NCBI RefSeq assembly: GCF_012489685.1 | Contig: NC_080046.1 | Location: 23,453,038-23,517,037 of the forward strand | From: Lotus japonicus | Lineage: Eukaryota; Streptophyta; Magnoliopsida; Fabales; Fabaceae | DNA: 64,000 nt | Reading direction: 5' to 3' | Part shown: piece after piece, positions 9,634 through 20,422 of the stretch | Layout of the letters: each line of letters starts with the position of its first letter | How positions within the stretch are numbered: the first letter of the stretch is position 1 | Made by a program: the position numbers and the translations under genes | Notes under the pieces: generated by a model | Told to the model about the DNA's origin: nothing | Databases searched by the model: none | Seen by the model: only the letters and a program-made list of their open reading frames with translations

Positions 9634-11529
9634 ATGGCTGCCACCACCAGTGAAACTCAAAGAGATGGTTACAATGCAAAGCCTCCTATGTTCGACGGTC
9701 AAAGGTTCGAATATTGGAAAGATAGACTGGAAAGTTTCTTTCTGGGTTTCGATGCAGATCTCTGGGATATTATTGTGGATGGCTACGAGCGTCCAGTTGA
9801 TGCAGATGGCAAGAAGATCCCAAGGTCAGAGATGACTGCAGATCAAAAGAAGCTGTACTCACAACATCACAAAGCAAGAGCAATTCTTCTAAGTGCTATT
9901 TCCTATGAAGAGTACCAGAAGATTACAGATCGTGAGTTTACGAAAGGCATTTTCGAATCTCTGAAGATGTCTCATGAAGGAAACAAGAAAGTTAAAGAAT
10001 CAAAGGCATTGTCTTTGATCCAAAAGTATGAATCCTTCATCATGGAGCCAAATGAGTCCATTGAAGAAATGTTCTCCAGATTTCAGCTGCTTGTAGCTGG
10101 CATACGACCTCTCAACAAGAGCTACACAACAAAAGATCATGTCATAAGGGTCATCAGGTGTCTTCCTGAAAGTTGGATGCCTTTAGTGACTTCAATAGAG
10201 CTCACGAGAGACGTTGAGAATATGAGTTTAGAATAACTCATCAGCATTTTGAAATGCCATGAGCTGAAGCGCTCAGAGATGCAAGATCTGAGGAAAAAGT
10301 CCATAGCCTTGAAATCTAAATCTGAAAAGGCTAAGGTTGAGAAGTCAAAAGCTCTTCAAGCTGAAGAAGCATTAGAAGATTCTGATGAAGATGAGCTGAC
10401 TCTGATCTCCAAGAGACTCAATCGCATCTGGAAGCACAGGCAGAGCAAATACAAAGGCTCTGGAAAGGCAAAAGGAAAGTCTGAATCCTCAGGTCAGAAG
10501 AAGTCCTCACTTAAGGAAGTCACATGCTTTGAGTGCAAAGAATCAGGGCACTACAAAAGTGACTGTCCAAGATTGAAGAAGGACAAGAAGCCAAAGAAGC
10601 ACTTCAAGACAAAGAAGAGTTTGATGGTGACATTTGATGAATCAGAGTCAGAGGATGTTGACTCTGATGGTGAAGTCCAAGGACTCATGGCCATTGTCAA
10701 AGACAAGGAAGCAAAGTCAAAGGGAGCTGTTGACTCTGACTCAGAATCAGAAGGAGATCCTAACTCAGATGATGAAAATGAGGTATTCGCTTCTTTCTCT
10801 ACCTCTGAACTGAAACATGCTTTGTCTGATATCATGGATAAGTATAACTCTTTATTGTCTAAGCATAAGAAGCTGAAAAAGAACTTATCTGATGTTTCCA
10901 AGACTCCTTCTGAACATGAGAAAATTATTTCTGATCTGAAAAATGATAATTATGCCTTGATCAATTCTAACTCTGTGCTTAAGAACCAAATTGCTAAGTT
11001 AGAAGAAATTGTTGCCTGTGATGCCTCTGATTGTAGAAATGAATCTAAGTATGAAAAGTCTTTTCAAAGATTCCTAGCTAAAAGTGTGGATAGAAGCTTA
11101 ATGGCTTCAATGATCTATGGCGTAAGCAGAAATGGAATGCATGGCATTGGCTATTCTAAACCAATTAGAAATGAGCCCTCTGTGTCTAAAGCTAAATCCT
11201 TGTATGAATGCTTTGTTCCCTCTGGTACCATATTGCCTGATCCTGTACCTGCTAAAGTTGCTAAAAACCCTCTTAAAAAGGGATCCTTCTCTATGACTAA
11301 ATATCATGCAAATATTCCTTTAAAATATCATGTTGAGACACCCAAGGTGATCAGAACCTCTGGGGTAACTAACAAGAAAGGACCCAGAAAGTGGGTACCT
11401 AAGGACAAGATTATCTATGTTGCAGATATCCTTGATAGCTCCACTGAAACACCAATCATGGTATCTGGACAGTGGATGCTCGCGTCACATGACGGGAGAA
11501 AGGCGTATGTTCCGAGAGCTGAAACTTAA
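9634..11529 (+). pseudogene. gag: SIRE copy 1 gag, with one in-frame stop
   Basis: Capsid-nucleocapsid protein of the copia element. The start ATG is kept because copy 2 has the same start in an uninterrupted 636-codon frame (60546-58636). The N-terminal part is a copia Gag fold (YWKDRLESFF near residue 30). A CCHC zinc knuckle (CFECKESGHYKSDC) lies at 10525-10566, next to Lys-rich and Asp/Ser-rich stretches, and a coiled-coil-like segment follows. A TAA at 10234-10236 replaces a Glu codon found in copy 2 and cuts the product to 200 residues. The 3' end overlaps pol by 113 bases in another frame. Confidence 0.9.
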
Positions 11530-14520
11530 GCCTGGAGGCGAAGTTGGCTTTGGAGGAAATGAAAAGGGTAAAATTGTTGGTACTGGTACTATTTGTGTAG
11601 ATAGTAGTCCATGCATTGATAATGTGTTATTGGTAGACGGCTTAACACATAACTTATTGTCTATAAGTCAATTAGCTGACAAGGGTTATGATGTTATATT
11701 CAATCAAAAGTCCTGCCGGGCTGTAAGTCAAATCGATGGCTCTGTTCTGTTTAACAGCAAGAGGAAGAACAACATTTATAAGATCAGATTATCTGAGTTG
11801 GAGGCTCAGAATGTGAAGTGCCTTCTGTCTGTTAATGAAGAGCAGTGGGTATGGCATAGACGGTTAGGGCATGCCAGTATGAGAAAGATTTCTCAGCTGA
11901 GCAAGCTAAACCTTGTCAGGGGCTTACCCAATCTGAAGTTCGCTTCAGACGCTCTTTGTGAAGCATGTCAGAAAGGCAAATTCACAAAAGTCCCTTTCAA
12001 GGCAAAGAATGTTGTCTCAACCTCAAGGCCGTTAGAACTTCTGCATATCGACCTTTTTGGACCAGTGAAAACTGAGTCTATAGGTGGCAAGAGATATGGG
12101 ATGGTTATCGTTGATGACTATAGCCGCTGGACATGGGTAAAGTTTCTAACCCGCAAGGATGAGTCTCATGCTGTGTTCTCTACCTTCATTGCTCAAGTGC
12201 AAAACGAGAAGGCTTGTAGGATTGTGCGTGTCAGAAGTGACCATGGTGGAGAGTTTGAGAATGACAAGTTTGAGAGTCTGTTTGATTCCTATGGAATTGC
12301 ACATGATTTCTCTTGTCCCAGAACTCCTCAACAAAATGGTGTTGTTGAGAGGAAGAACAGAACTCTTCAGGAGATGGCTAGAACCATGCTCCAAGAAACT
12401 GGCATGGCTAAGCACTTTTGGGCAGAGGCAGTAAATACAGCATGTTACATTCAGAACAGAATCTCTGTGAGACCAATTCTGAATAAGACTCCTTATGAAT
12501 TGTGGAAGAACATAAAACCCAACATTTCTTATTTTCATCCTTTTGGCTGTGTTTGTTATGTTCTCAATACTAAGGATAAATTGCATAAATTTGATGCTAA
12601 GTCTTCTAAGTGTCTATTACTCGGTTATTCTGATAGATCTAAAGGTTTTAGATTTTATAATACTGATGCTAAGACTATTGAAGAATCTATTCATGTTAGA
12701 TTTGACGATAAGCTTGACTCCGACCAGTCAAAGCTAGTTGAAAAGTTTGCAGATTTAAGCATTAATGTTTCTGACAAAGGCAAAGCTCCAGAGGAAGCTG
12801 AGCCAGAGGAAGATGAACCAGAGGAAGAAGCTGGTCCCTCTAACTCACAAACTCTGAAGAAGAGCAGAATCACTGCAGCTCACCCTAAGGAATTGATTCT
12901 GGGCAACAAAGACGAACCAGTCAGAACCAGATCTGCCTTCAGACCCTCTGAAGAGACCTTGCTCAGTCTGAAAGGATTGGTGTCCTTAATTGAACCCAAG
13001 TCCATAGATGAAGCTCTTCAGGACAAGAATTGGATTCTGGCCATGGAAGAAGAATTGAATCAATTTTCCAAGAACGATGTTTGGAGCTTAGTGAAGAAGC
13101 CCGAGAGTGTCCATGTTATTGGAACGAAATGGGTATTCAGAAACAAGCTGAATGAGAAAGGAGATGTAGTCAGAAACAAGGCAAGGCTAGTTGCTCAAGG
13201 CTACAGCCAGCAGGAAGGAATAGACTACACTGAAACATTTGCTCCAGTAGCAAGACTGGAGGCAATCGGACTGTTGATCTCTTTCTCAGTAAATCACAAC
13301 ATAGTTCTACATCAGATGGACGTGAAGAGTGCCTTCCTAAATGGTTATATCTCAGAGGAAGTCTATGTTCATCAACCCCCAGGTTTTGAAGATGAGAAGA
13401 AACCAGACCATGTGTTCAAATTGAAGAAATCACTCTACGGTCTGAAGCAAGCTCCCAGAGCATGGTATGAGAGACTTAGCTCATTCCTTCTGGAGAATGA
13501 GTTTGTAAGGGGTAAAGTAGATACAACTCTTTTTTGCAAGACTTATAAAGATGATATCTTAATTGTGCAAATTTATGTTGATGATTTATATTTGGTTCTG
13601 CTAATCAATCTCTATGCAAAGAATTTTCTGAGATTATGCAGGCTGAATTTGAGATGAGTATGATGGGAGAATTAAAGTACTTTCTGGGAATACAAGTTGA
13701 TCAAACACCAGAAGGAACATATATCCATCAGAGCAAGTACACTAAAGAACTTCTGAAGAAGTTCAATATGCTGGAATCTACAGTGGCCAAGACTCCAATG
13801 CATCCTACATGCATTCTGGAGAAAGAAGATAAAAGTGGTAAAGTATGTCAGAAGCTCTATCGTGGCATGATAGGTTCACTTCTATACTTAACTGCATCTA
13901 GGCCAGACATACTATTTAGTGTTCATTTATGTGCTCGTTTCCAATCAGATCCAAGGGAAACCCACTTAACTGCTGTTAAGAGGATCCTAAGGTATCTGAA
14001 AGGCACCACTAATCTTGGCTTGATGTATAAGAAAACATCAGAGTATAAGCTTTCAGGTTACTGTGATGCTGATTATGCTGGAGATAGAACAGAGAGAAAA
14101 AGTACTTCTGGAAATTGTCAATTTCTGGGAAGCAATCTAGTCTCATGGGCAAGCAAGAGGCAATCAACCATTGCACTATCAACTGCAGAGGCAGAATATA
14201 TCTCAGCAGCAATATGCAGCACTCAGATGCTCTGGATGAAACATCAGCTGGAGGATTATCAGATCCTTGAGAGCAATATCCCAATCTATTGTGATAACAC
14301 TGCTGCAATCTCATTGAGTAAGAATCCTATCTTGCATTCAAGGGCAAAGCACATTGAGGTAAAGTATCACTTTATTAGAGATTATGTACAGAAGGGCGTA
14401 TTTCTTCTGAAGTTTGTTGATACTGACCATCAATGGGCAGATATCTTTACAAAGCCCTTAGCAGAGGATAGATTTAATTTTATTCTGAAAAATCTAAACA
14501 TGGACTTTTGTCCAGAGTGA
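11417..14520 (+). pseudogene. pol: SIRE copy 1 pol: protease, integrase, RT, RNase H; frameshifted
   Basis: Domains in copia order. Protease: [16 protein letters not shown]-pre-integrase HHCC region: WHRRLGHAS...CEAC (about 11850-11980). Integrase core with D, D and E at 12050, 12239 and 12347. Reverse transcriptase: [12 protein letters not shown] and YVDD at 13574-13585. RNase H: DADYAGD...STAEAEY, ending [11 protein letters not shown]. One base is missing directly after the YVDD codons compared with copy 2, so the frame stops at 13657 and the rest reads in another frame from 13636. The protein would lack a working thumb and RNase H. The frame is offset by one base from gag, as in copy 2. 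Confidence 0.92.
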
Positions 14521-14965
14521 AGATGGATCAGAACCTCTAACTATGATACTTCTTGATCAGAAGATGTCTAGTCCAGAAGGTAACTCAATCAGAGTGTGTG
14601 TACCCACTGGTACTGACTCTGAAGCTGAGACAACAACACGTGTGTCAGTATTTCTGATGCATAGTTCCTTGTGCCCGTGTGACAGTCTGTTATGATTGCG
14701 TGTAGATATGCTTCTCTCCTGTGTGTGATTTGTGTATTTTACTGTTACTATCTATCTTTAATTTTCAACCGTTGATCTTAAAGTGCTTTTTGAATCAACA
14801 ACGGTTATTTGCCAAAACCCACTATACACACACGATCTCTTTCACTTCCGGTTTTTACTCTCGATCTCTCTGCTTTTTCGAAACCGCTTATCCTCGTTTT
14901 CTCTCTCGATCTCTCTTCATCTTTCAACCTTCATCTTCTACCTCAAACCTTCAACCGCTTCAAAA
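14521..14965 (+). other. SIRE copy 1 inter-ORF spacer between pol and env-like ORF
   Basis: No reading frame of note. It contains a TATACACAC stretch (about 14822) and a pyrimidine-rich leader (14835-14960) before the env-like ATG. The matching spacer in copy 2 is 55207-55643. It could hold a promoter or splice acceptor for the downstream ORF; neither is shown. Confidence 0.45.
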
Positions 14966-17823
14966 ATGGTGAGTCAAACTAGAAGAACTACTGCAGATGC
15001 AACCCAGTTCCCTCACATGGTAGTTGGTCTAGCAACGGGTCAAAGGGGCCCTGAGAATCCGACACAAGATCAAGGTCAAGCTCAAGATTAGATTGTTCCA
15101 ATTGCAGAACGGGGCTGTGCCGTTCACTGCGTATATCCTCCTGAGGAACTCCAAGTCCTGGCAGAATGGAGATTCAACCTCGACAACCTGGCTACAAATG
15201 GGTATGATCTTCGTCCTAAAGTCCAAGTTCAAGGTTGGGGAAATTACTTCAACAGACTTCGAGGACCGGTGTATGATAAACTGGTTAAGGAATTCTGGAA
15301 GCACGCCGACTGCGATGATACTCAGGTGGTATCTCACATTCTTGGAAGAAAGATCATCATCACAGAGAAGTCTTTCGTGAATTTGCTGGGTGCAGACACT
15401 GCTTTTGGGTATCGTTTCCAACTCACTGAATCGAAGCTGAAACCCAGCACCAAGGATACAATCAACCAGGCCCTGTACACCAATTACAAACCGGGCAAGA
15501 CGAATTACAAGGTGATGGACCTTCATCCCAAGCTCAGGATCTGGCACAAAATTTTGCTCCACTGCATAAACCAGAGACCAAAGGGCAGTTCTCCAGACTA
15601 CATCAACTTCAACCAGAAGGTTATGTTGTTCTTCATCCAAGACCAGAAGAAGATCTGCCTTCCCTACTTCCTGTTCTCCTACTTGAAGGAATGTATCCGA
15701 AAGTCTCGTACCACTGCCTCCATCAAGTCAGCAATCAAGTATATCCCCTTTGGGAGACTGCTCTCAGATTTTTTCATTGAAAGCAACCTGGTGCAAGATC
15801 TGTTCAATGCTGGATGTGTAGAGGATCTGACCACCATTGTCAGTGATGTCTTCACTGCAAATTCTCTGAAGAAGATGGGTTTGGTCCAGAAGAAAATCGC
15901 CCCTGCTCATGAAGACACATCTTCTGAGATCAGAAGTAGAAGGATGCCTCTGAATGACTACCCTCTGTGGACACAGGCAGACAATCCTGACGCCATTCGG
16001 TGCTATGTTGAAGACCTAAGGGCTCAAGGATTCGAAATTGATCTCGATGACTTCTTCAGCAGACTGCCGCCAGCTCTAGAGTTTCCTTCTCCTCCAAGGA
16101 AGAAAGCTCAGAGGAAGATGATCCTAGAAGAATCTTCTGAGGAATCAGATGTTCCTCTGATCAAAAAGAAGAAGAGAAAGCCTGATGATGGTGATGATAG
16201 TGATAATGAGGATGGTCCTCCTAAGAAGAAGAAGAAGCAGGTCAGAATTGTGGTGAAGCCTACTCGGGTGGAACCAGCTGCTGAAGTGCTCAGAAGGACT
16301 GAACCTCCTGCCAGAGTGACTAGATCATCAGCACATTCAAGTAAGTCTGCACTTGCTTCTGATGATGATTTGAATTTATTTGATGCACTCCCTATATCTG
16401 CCATGCTCAAACACTCCTCAAATCCCCTCACTCCTATTCCTGAATCCCAACCAGCTGCACAAACCACCTCTCCACCACATTCCCCAAGATCTTCATTCTT
16501 TCAACCTTCCCCTACTGAAGCACCTCTCTGGAATTTGCTTCAGAACCAACCCTCTAGGTCAGAAGAACCTACCTCTCCCATTACCATTCAGTACAACCCA
16601 TTATCTTCTGAACCCATCATTCATGCACAACCAGAGCCTACCCACACAGAACCTGAACCCAGAACCTCTGATCACTCTGTCCCAAGAGCATCAGAACGTC
16701 TGGCTCTCAAACCCACGGATACAGACTCTTCCACAGCCTTTACACCTGTATCCTTCCCAACCAATGTTGCTGACTCTTCTCCCTCCAATAACTCTGAATC
16801 TATTAGAAAATTCATGGAGGTCAGAAAAGAAAAGGTGTCTACCTTAGAAGAGTATTACCTCACTTGTCCAAGCCCTAGGAGATATCCTGGCCCTAGACCT
16901 GAACGTCTAGTTGACCCAGATGAACCTATCTTGGCCAATCCTTTACAAGAGGCAGACCCTTTGGCTCAACAAGCTCACCCTGCCCCAGACCAACAAGAGC
17001 CTATTCAACCAGAACCTGAACCCGAACAATCAGTGTCTAACCAATCCTCGGTTAGATCACCCCATCCTCTGGTTGAAACTTCAGAACCTCACCTTGGAAC
17101 CTCTGAACCCAATGCTCAAACGTTTAACATTGGCTCTCCACAAGGTGCCTCTGAAGCTCACAGCAGCAATCACCCAGCCTCTCCTGAAACCAACCTCTCC
17201 ATAATTCCTTACACTCACCTCCGACCCACATCTCTCTCTGAGTGCATCAATACTTTCTATCATGAAGCTTCTTTGATGCTACGCAATGTGCACGGTCAGA
17301 CTGACCTCAGTGAGAACGTGAACGTGTGGCTGATGAGTGGAACAATCTGGGCACTTGGCTAGTGGCTCAAGTTCCAATTATGATGCAGCTCCTGCATGCA
17401 GAGGGAAGTCAAAGCATTGAGGCTGCAAAGCAAAGGTTTGCTCGAAGGGTGGCTCTTCATGAACAAGGACAGAGACATAAGCTTCTTGAAGCTATTGAAG
17501 AAGCCAAGAGAAAGAAAGCTCAAGCAGAAGAAGCTGCACGTCAAGCAGCAGCTCAAGCTGAACAAGCCCGATTAGAGGCAGAACGACTTGAGGCTGAGGC
17601 TGAAGCTCTTAGATGCCAAGCACTTGCACCAGTAGTGTTTACCCCTGCTGCTTCTGCTTCCATTCCAGATCCTCAAGCTGCTCAGAATGTTCCTTCCGGT
17701 TCTACTCAGTCAAGCTCATCCAGACTCGACATCATGGAACAGCGTCTTGACACTCATGAATCCATGCTCATTGAGATGAAGCACATGATGATGGAACTTC
17801 TGCGTCGAACGGATAAACCTTAG
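14966..17823 (+). pseudogene. SIRE copy 1 env-like third ORF, broken
   Basis: Long ORF after pol, the hallmark of SIRE elements and often called env-like. ATG at 14966 sits in a good context (AAAATGG), and the same N-terminus is found in copy 2 (55206). The first third is a globular region (WGNYFNRLRGPVY, ILGRKIIITEKSFVNLLGA) resembling a family of plant transposon proteins of unknown function. Next come two Lys runs (about 16160-16240), a long Pro/Ser/Glu-rich middle and an Ala/Glu-rich coiled coil (about 17480-17620). Lesions: TAG at 15089-15091 in place of a Glu codon, and a frameshift near 17326-17362. No segment long and hydrophobic enough to span a membrane was seen. Confidence 0.8.
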
Positions 17824-18043
17824 TTTTAGAATCTCTTCGTTTTTCTTTTTCTTTAACGTTGTTTTATTTTTGTTAAACTCTGTTTCTTTTTATTTACTTA
17901 TTCTACTTTGTTCGTTTGTGATTATATATGCATATCTATATATATTTGTGTCACATATGTTTGCAAAAATCTTTTTATTCATCATATCTTTGTGTTTACA
18001 TCATACATTCCTTTCCTAAAAGTCTAGAATGGAGGATCTCTCC
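17824..18043. other. AT-rich spacer after env-like ORF
   Basis: T-rich DNA with TATATATATTTG near 17938. It separates the convergent env-like and antisense ORFs and may carry processing signals. Nothing specific is recognised. Confidence 0.4.
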
Positions 18044-18415
18044 TCATTCTTCTGCACTCCTGGCGCTGCTCTGACCTATCCTTCTCCAGACGCTCCAGTG
18101 CATACTGATGTTGTTGAGCCTGTTCTTTAGCTCATCCCTCTCCAGAATCTCTTCTGCAGTCTTGAGCTTCTCTTCCAAACTCTCTTTTTCTTCCAGCAGC
18201 TTGAGTTCAAGTCGGCTGAGTTCTTGCACCTCCTCCACGAAGGCAAGAAATTCCCTCAGGTCTCTCTTCAACTCTGGACGCAGGTCCTCTTCCAGCAGTG
18301 TCCGTGTCAGCTCCGCGATGGTCGTTGTACCCTCTGGATGCCTGATGTTCAGGAACAAGTCCTCCTCAAAGGCCTTCTTCCTCAGCTCTTCTAGTGCTAC
18401 GATGTATGATGCCAT
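18044..18415 (-). CDS. Antisense coiled-coil ORF in SIRE copy 1 (123 aa)
   Basis: A complete ATG-to-stop ORF on the strand opposite to gag-pol, between the env-like ORF and the 3' LTR. The product is strongly charged with Leu/Glu/Lys heptad character (LSRLELKLLEEKESLEEKLK), so a long coiled coil is predicted by eye. A TATATAAAG box lies about 55 bases upstream (18467-18475, minus). Protein-like composition, correct TATA spacing and an open frame favour a real gene. The equivalent part of copy 2 lies beyond the gap, so conservation cannot be tested here. Additional antisense ORFs are known in several plant LTR-retrotransposon lineages; I do not recognise this one. Confidence 0.5.
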   Translation of the reverse strand: MASYIVALEELRKKAFEEDLFLNIRHPEGTTTIAELTRTLLEEDLRPELKRDLREFLAFVEEVQELSRLELKLLEEKESLEEKLKTAEEILERDELKNRLNNISMHWSVWRRIGQSSARSAEE

Positions 18416-18466
18416 TTTTTTTACTGAAAATTGTTCGAGGTGTGAAGCTTACCTTTCTCTCCAACA

Positions 18467-18475
18467 CTTTATATA
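18467..18475 (-). promoter_or_regulatory. TATA box for the antisense ORF
   Basis: TATATAAAG on the minus strand, followed by a short leader to the ATG at 18415. Confidence 0.45.
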
Positions 18476-18479
18476 GGCT

Positions 18480-19202
18480 TCACTTTCTCTCTGAAAGTTA
18501 ATGCTCCTACAGTTTCTCGAGGTTAAGTTCTTGGTAACTGACCCCTCTCTTTACTCCCTTGACCGGTGGTAAACGTTCTTCTCTTGCATTAACTCTTCTA
18601 TTCATTTCGCCTAACTCTGATTCTTGCATCGTTTTCATTGTCTTTAAACTTAGACCTTCTCTAAGGGGGAGTACCTTGTACTTCAAGCTAAGTTTTTCAC
18701 ACCCCAAGCTTTTTGCTTATGACAAAAAGGGGGAGTAAACCCAGTTTTTGAGGTGTAAGATGTGTTAGTGTGATTTATTTTTCTTTTGGAGAATTTAAGA
18801 GTTCCACCTTCATGACCATAGATGTGTCACTGGGCAAAAACAAGGAATACATTTCACTTCTTCTGAAGTGATTCTAAGTTGACTCTGATACCTAAGACTC
18901 TGATACCTTGTCCGTGACTCTGATTACTTATGCGCTCTGATTACTCGATTTTCATCTATGTCATAAGTTTTTCACTCTGAACTCTTATATCATTTAGCTC
19001 AGAATCTAGACTTTACTAACGTTTTCATCAAGTATTAGATTCAGGGGGAGCTAAGCTCAGAATCAAGCAGTAACTTGAATTCAGAATGAGCAAGATAAAC
19101 TATTCACATCAGGATAAGTCTTATTCTATATCTCTAAACTCTGAGTGAATTTAGTTTAATGTTTAAGAATTGTTCATCAAAAATCTAAGTTTTGTCATCA
19201 TC
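18480..19202 (+). other. SIRE copy 1 3' untranslated region with internal polypurine tracts
   Basis: Non-coding on the sense strand. It contains several G-rich purine tracts resembling the true polypurine tract: AAGGGGGAG at about 18663, AAAAAGGGGGAG at about 18725 and CAGGGGGAG at about 19042, plus CTCTGA-type short repeats. The minus ORF at 18507-18707 lies upstream of the antisense TATA box and looks incidental. Confidence 0.5.
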
Positions 19203-19216
19203 AAAAAGGAGGAGAT
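19203..19216 (+). other. SIRE copy 1 polypurine tract
   Basis: AAAAAGGAGGAGAT directly abuts the 3' LTR start (TGTAAG). This is the plus-strand priming site. Confidence 0.85.
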
Positions 19217-20422
19217 TGTAAGATCAAGTTTTGATCTAGTAGTACAACTCTATGTTTTGATGATTACAAGTTACCCTTTTGATATGAACAATTGTGGTAC
19301 TCTAACGTGTTTTTCTGAGTGTGCTATTTGCAGGCTCTGACCTCAACTCAATCTCACACAAATCAGAAGCACTGTGTATAAAGAGCAACCCAAGCAACGC
19401 TTTCGCATTCACCATGTTCAGTATGAACAGTGGAAAAGCTTCAGAAGTTCTGAAGTTATACAAACTCTGATGTGGACTCAGTCACTAGAAGTTCTGAAGA
19501 TCCAGAAAGTCTGATAACCAAGAAACACTGAAGGCTCAGATGTTCTGATGGTGTAGAAGACTCTGAAGATCCAGAAGCTGATTAGTGAAGTTCTGATGTC
19601 CAGAAGCAAGATACTCTGAAGACCATGTTCTTCCCTCTGAGTTCAGAATCAGAAGAAACAATGGTCAGAGGATCTGGGCTTTCCCTCTGACTCTGATCAA
19701 CCGGCTTCACAAGTTCCAATATGAAGCATTCCCCTGATCAGAAGTCTCCTAGGTTTAAAGGTCGCGTCGCTATCCAAGTACAAAAGCAACTGTACCTTCC
19801 TGACGACCTACCTAACAGTCTCAGACACAGCAGAAGCTGGATTTTCCAGAACTGCCCTCCAACGGTAGCATTTCCCATGCAACGCTCAACCCTAATCCTT
19901 GGAGTATATAAGAGGCTGAAGACTGAAAGAAACGGCTAGAAGCATACACATAGGCGCAAGACAAACTTAAATTCTTCTAAGTTTTCTTTCATCTGAAATT
20001 CATTGAGTTTACTATTAGCTTTTTAGAAGCAAATCTCTTGTAAACAATTCTTTGATAAACAATTTGTTTAGTTCCTTTAGGAGATCAAGGCTGATCGGAT
20101 CCTAGAGAAGACTAAGAGAGTGAATCTTAGTGTGAGCTAAGTCAGTGTAATTGTTAGTCACTTGTAGGTTTCAAGTGCAGTTGTAACTCTTACCTGATTA
20201 GTGGATTGCCTTCATTCTAAGAAGGAAGAAATCACCTTAACGGGTGGACTGGAGTAGCTTGAGTGATTTAAGAAGTGAACCAGGATAAAATCCTTGTGTG
20301 CTTCTCTATCTCTTATCTTTAGCACTTAAGTTCTCGAAAGATTTGTCAAAATCTTTAAGGTGGGAGTTTTATACTGAAAACGTTATTCAAACCCCCCCTT
20401 TCTACCGTTTTTCATACCTTCA
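19217..20422 (+). repeat. SIRE copy 1, 3' LTR (1206 bp)
   Basis: Same length as the 5' LTR. Reading both line by line, I found one difference, two adjacent bases (TC at about 9411, AG at about 20271). Ends in ACCTTCA followed by target duplication CTAGT. Confidence 0.95.

Noticed and set aside
9602..9835. Alternative 77-codon ORF overlapping the start of SIRE gag, and its mirror in copy 2 (60345-60578)
   Set aside because: Out-of-frame shadow of gag, conserved only because gag itself is conserved.
12146..12586. 146-codon minus-strand ORF opposite SIRE integrase (and 57579-58019 in copy 2)
   Set aside because: Antisense shadow of pol; it carries no upstream promoter signal, unlike the ORF at 18044-18415.
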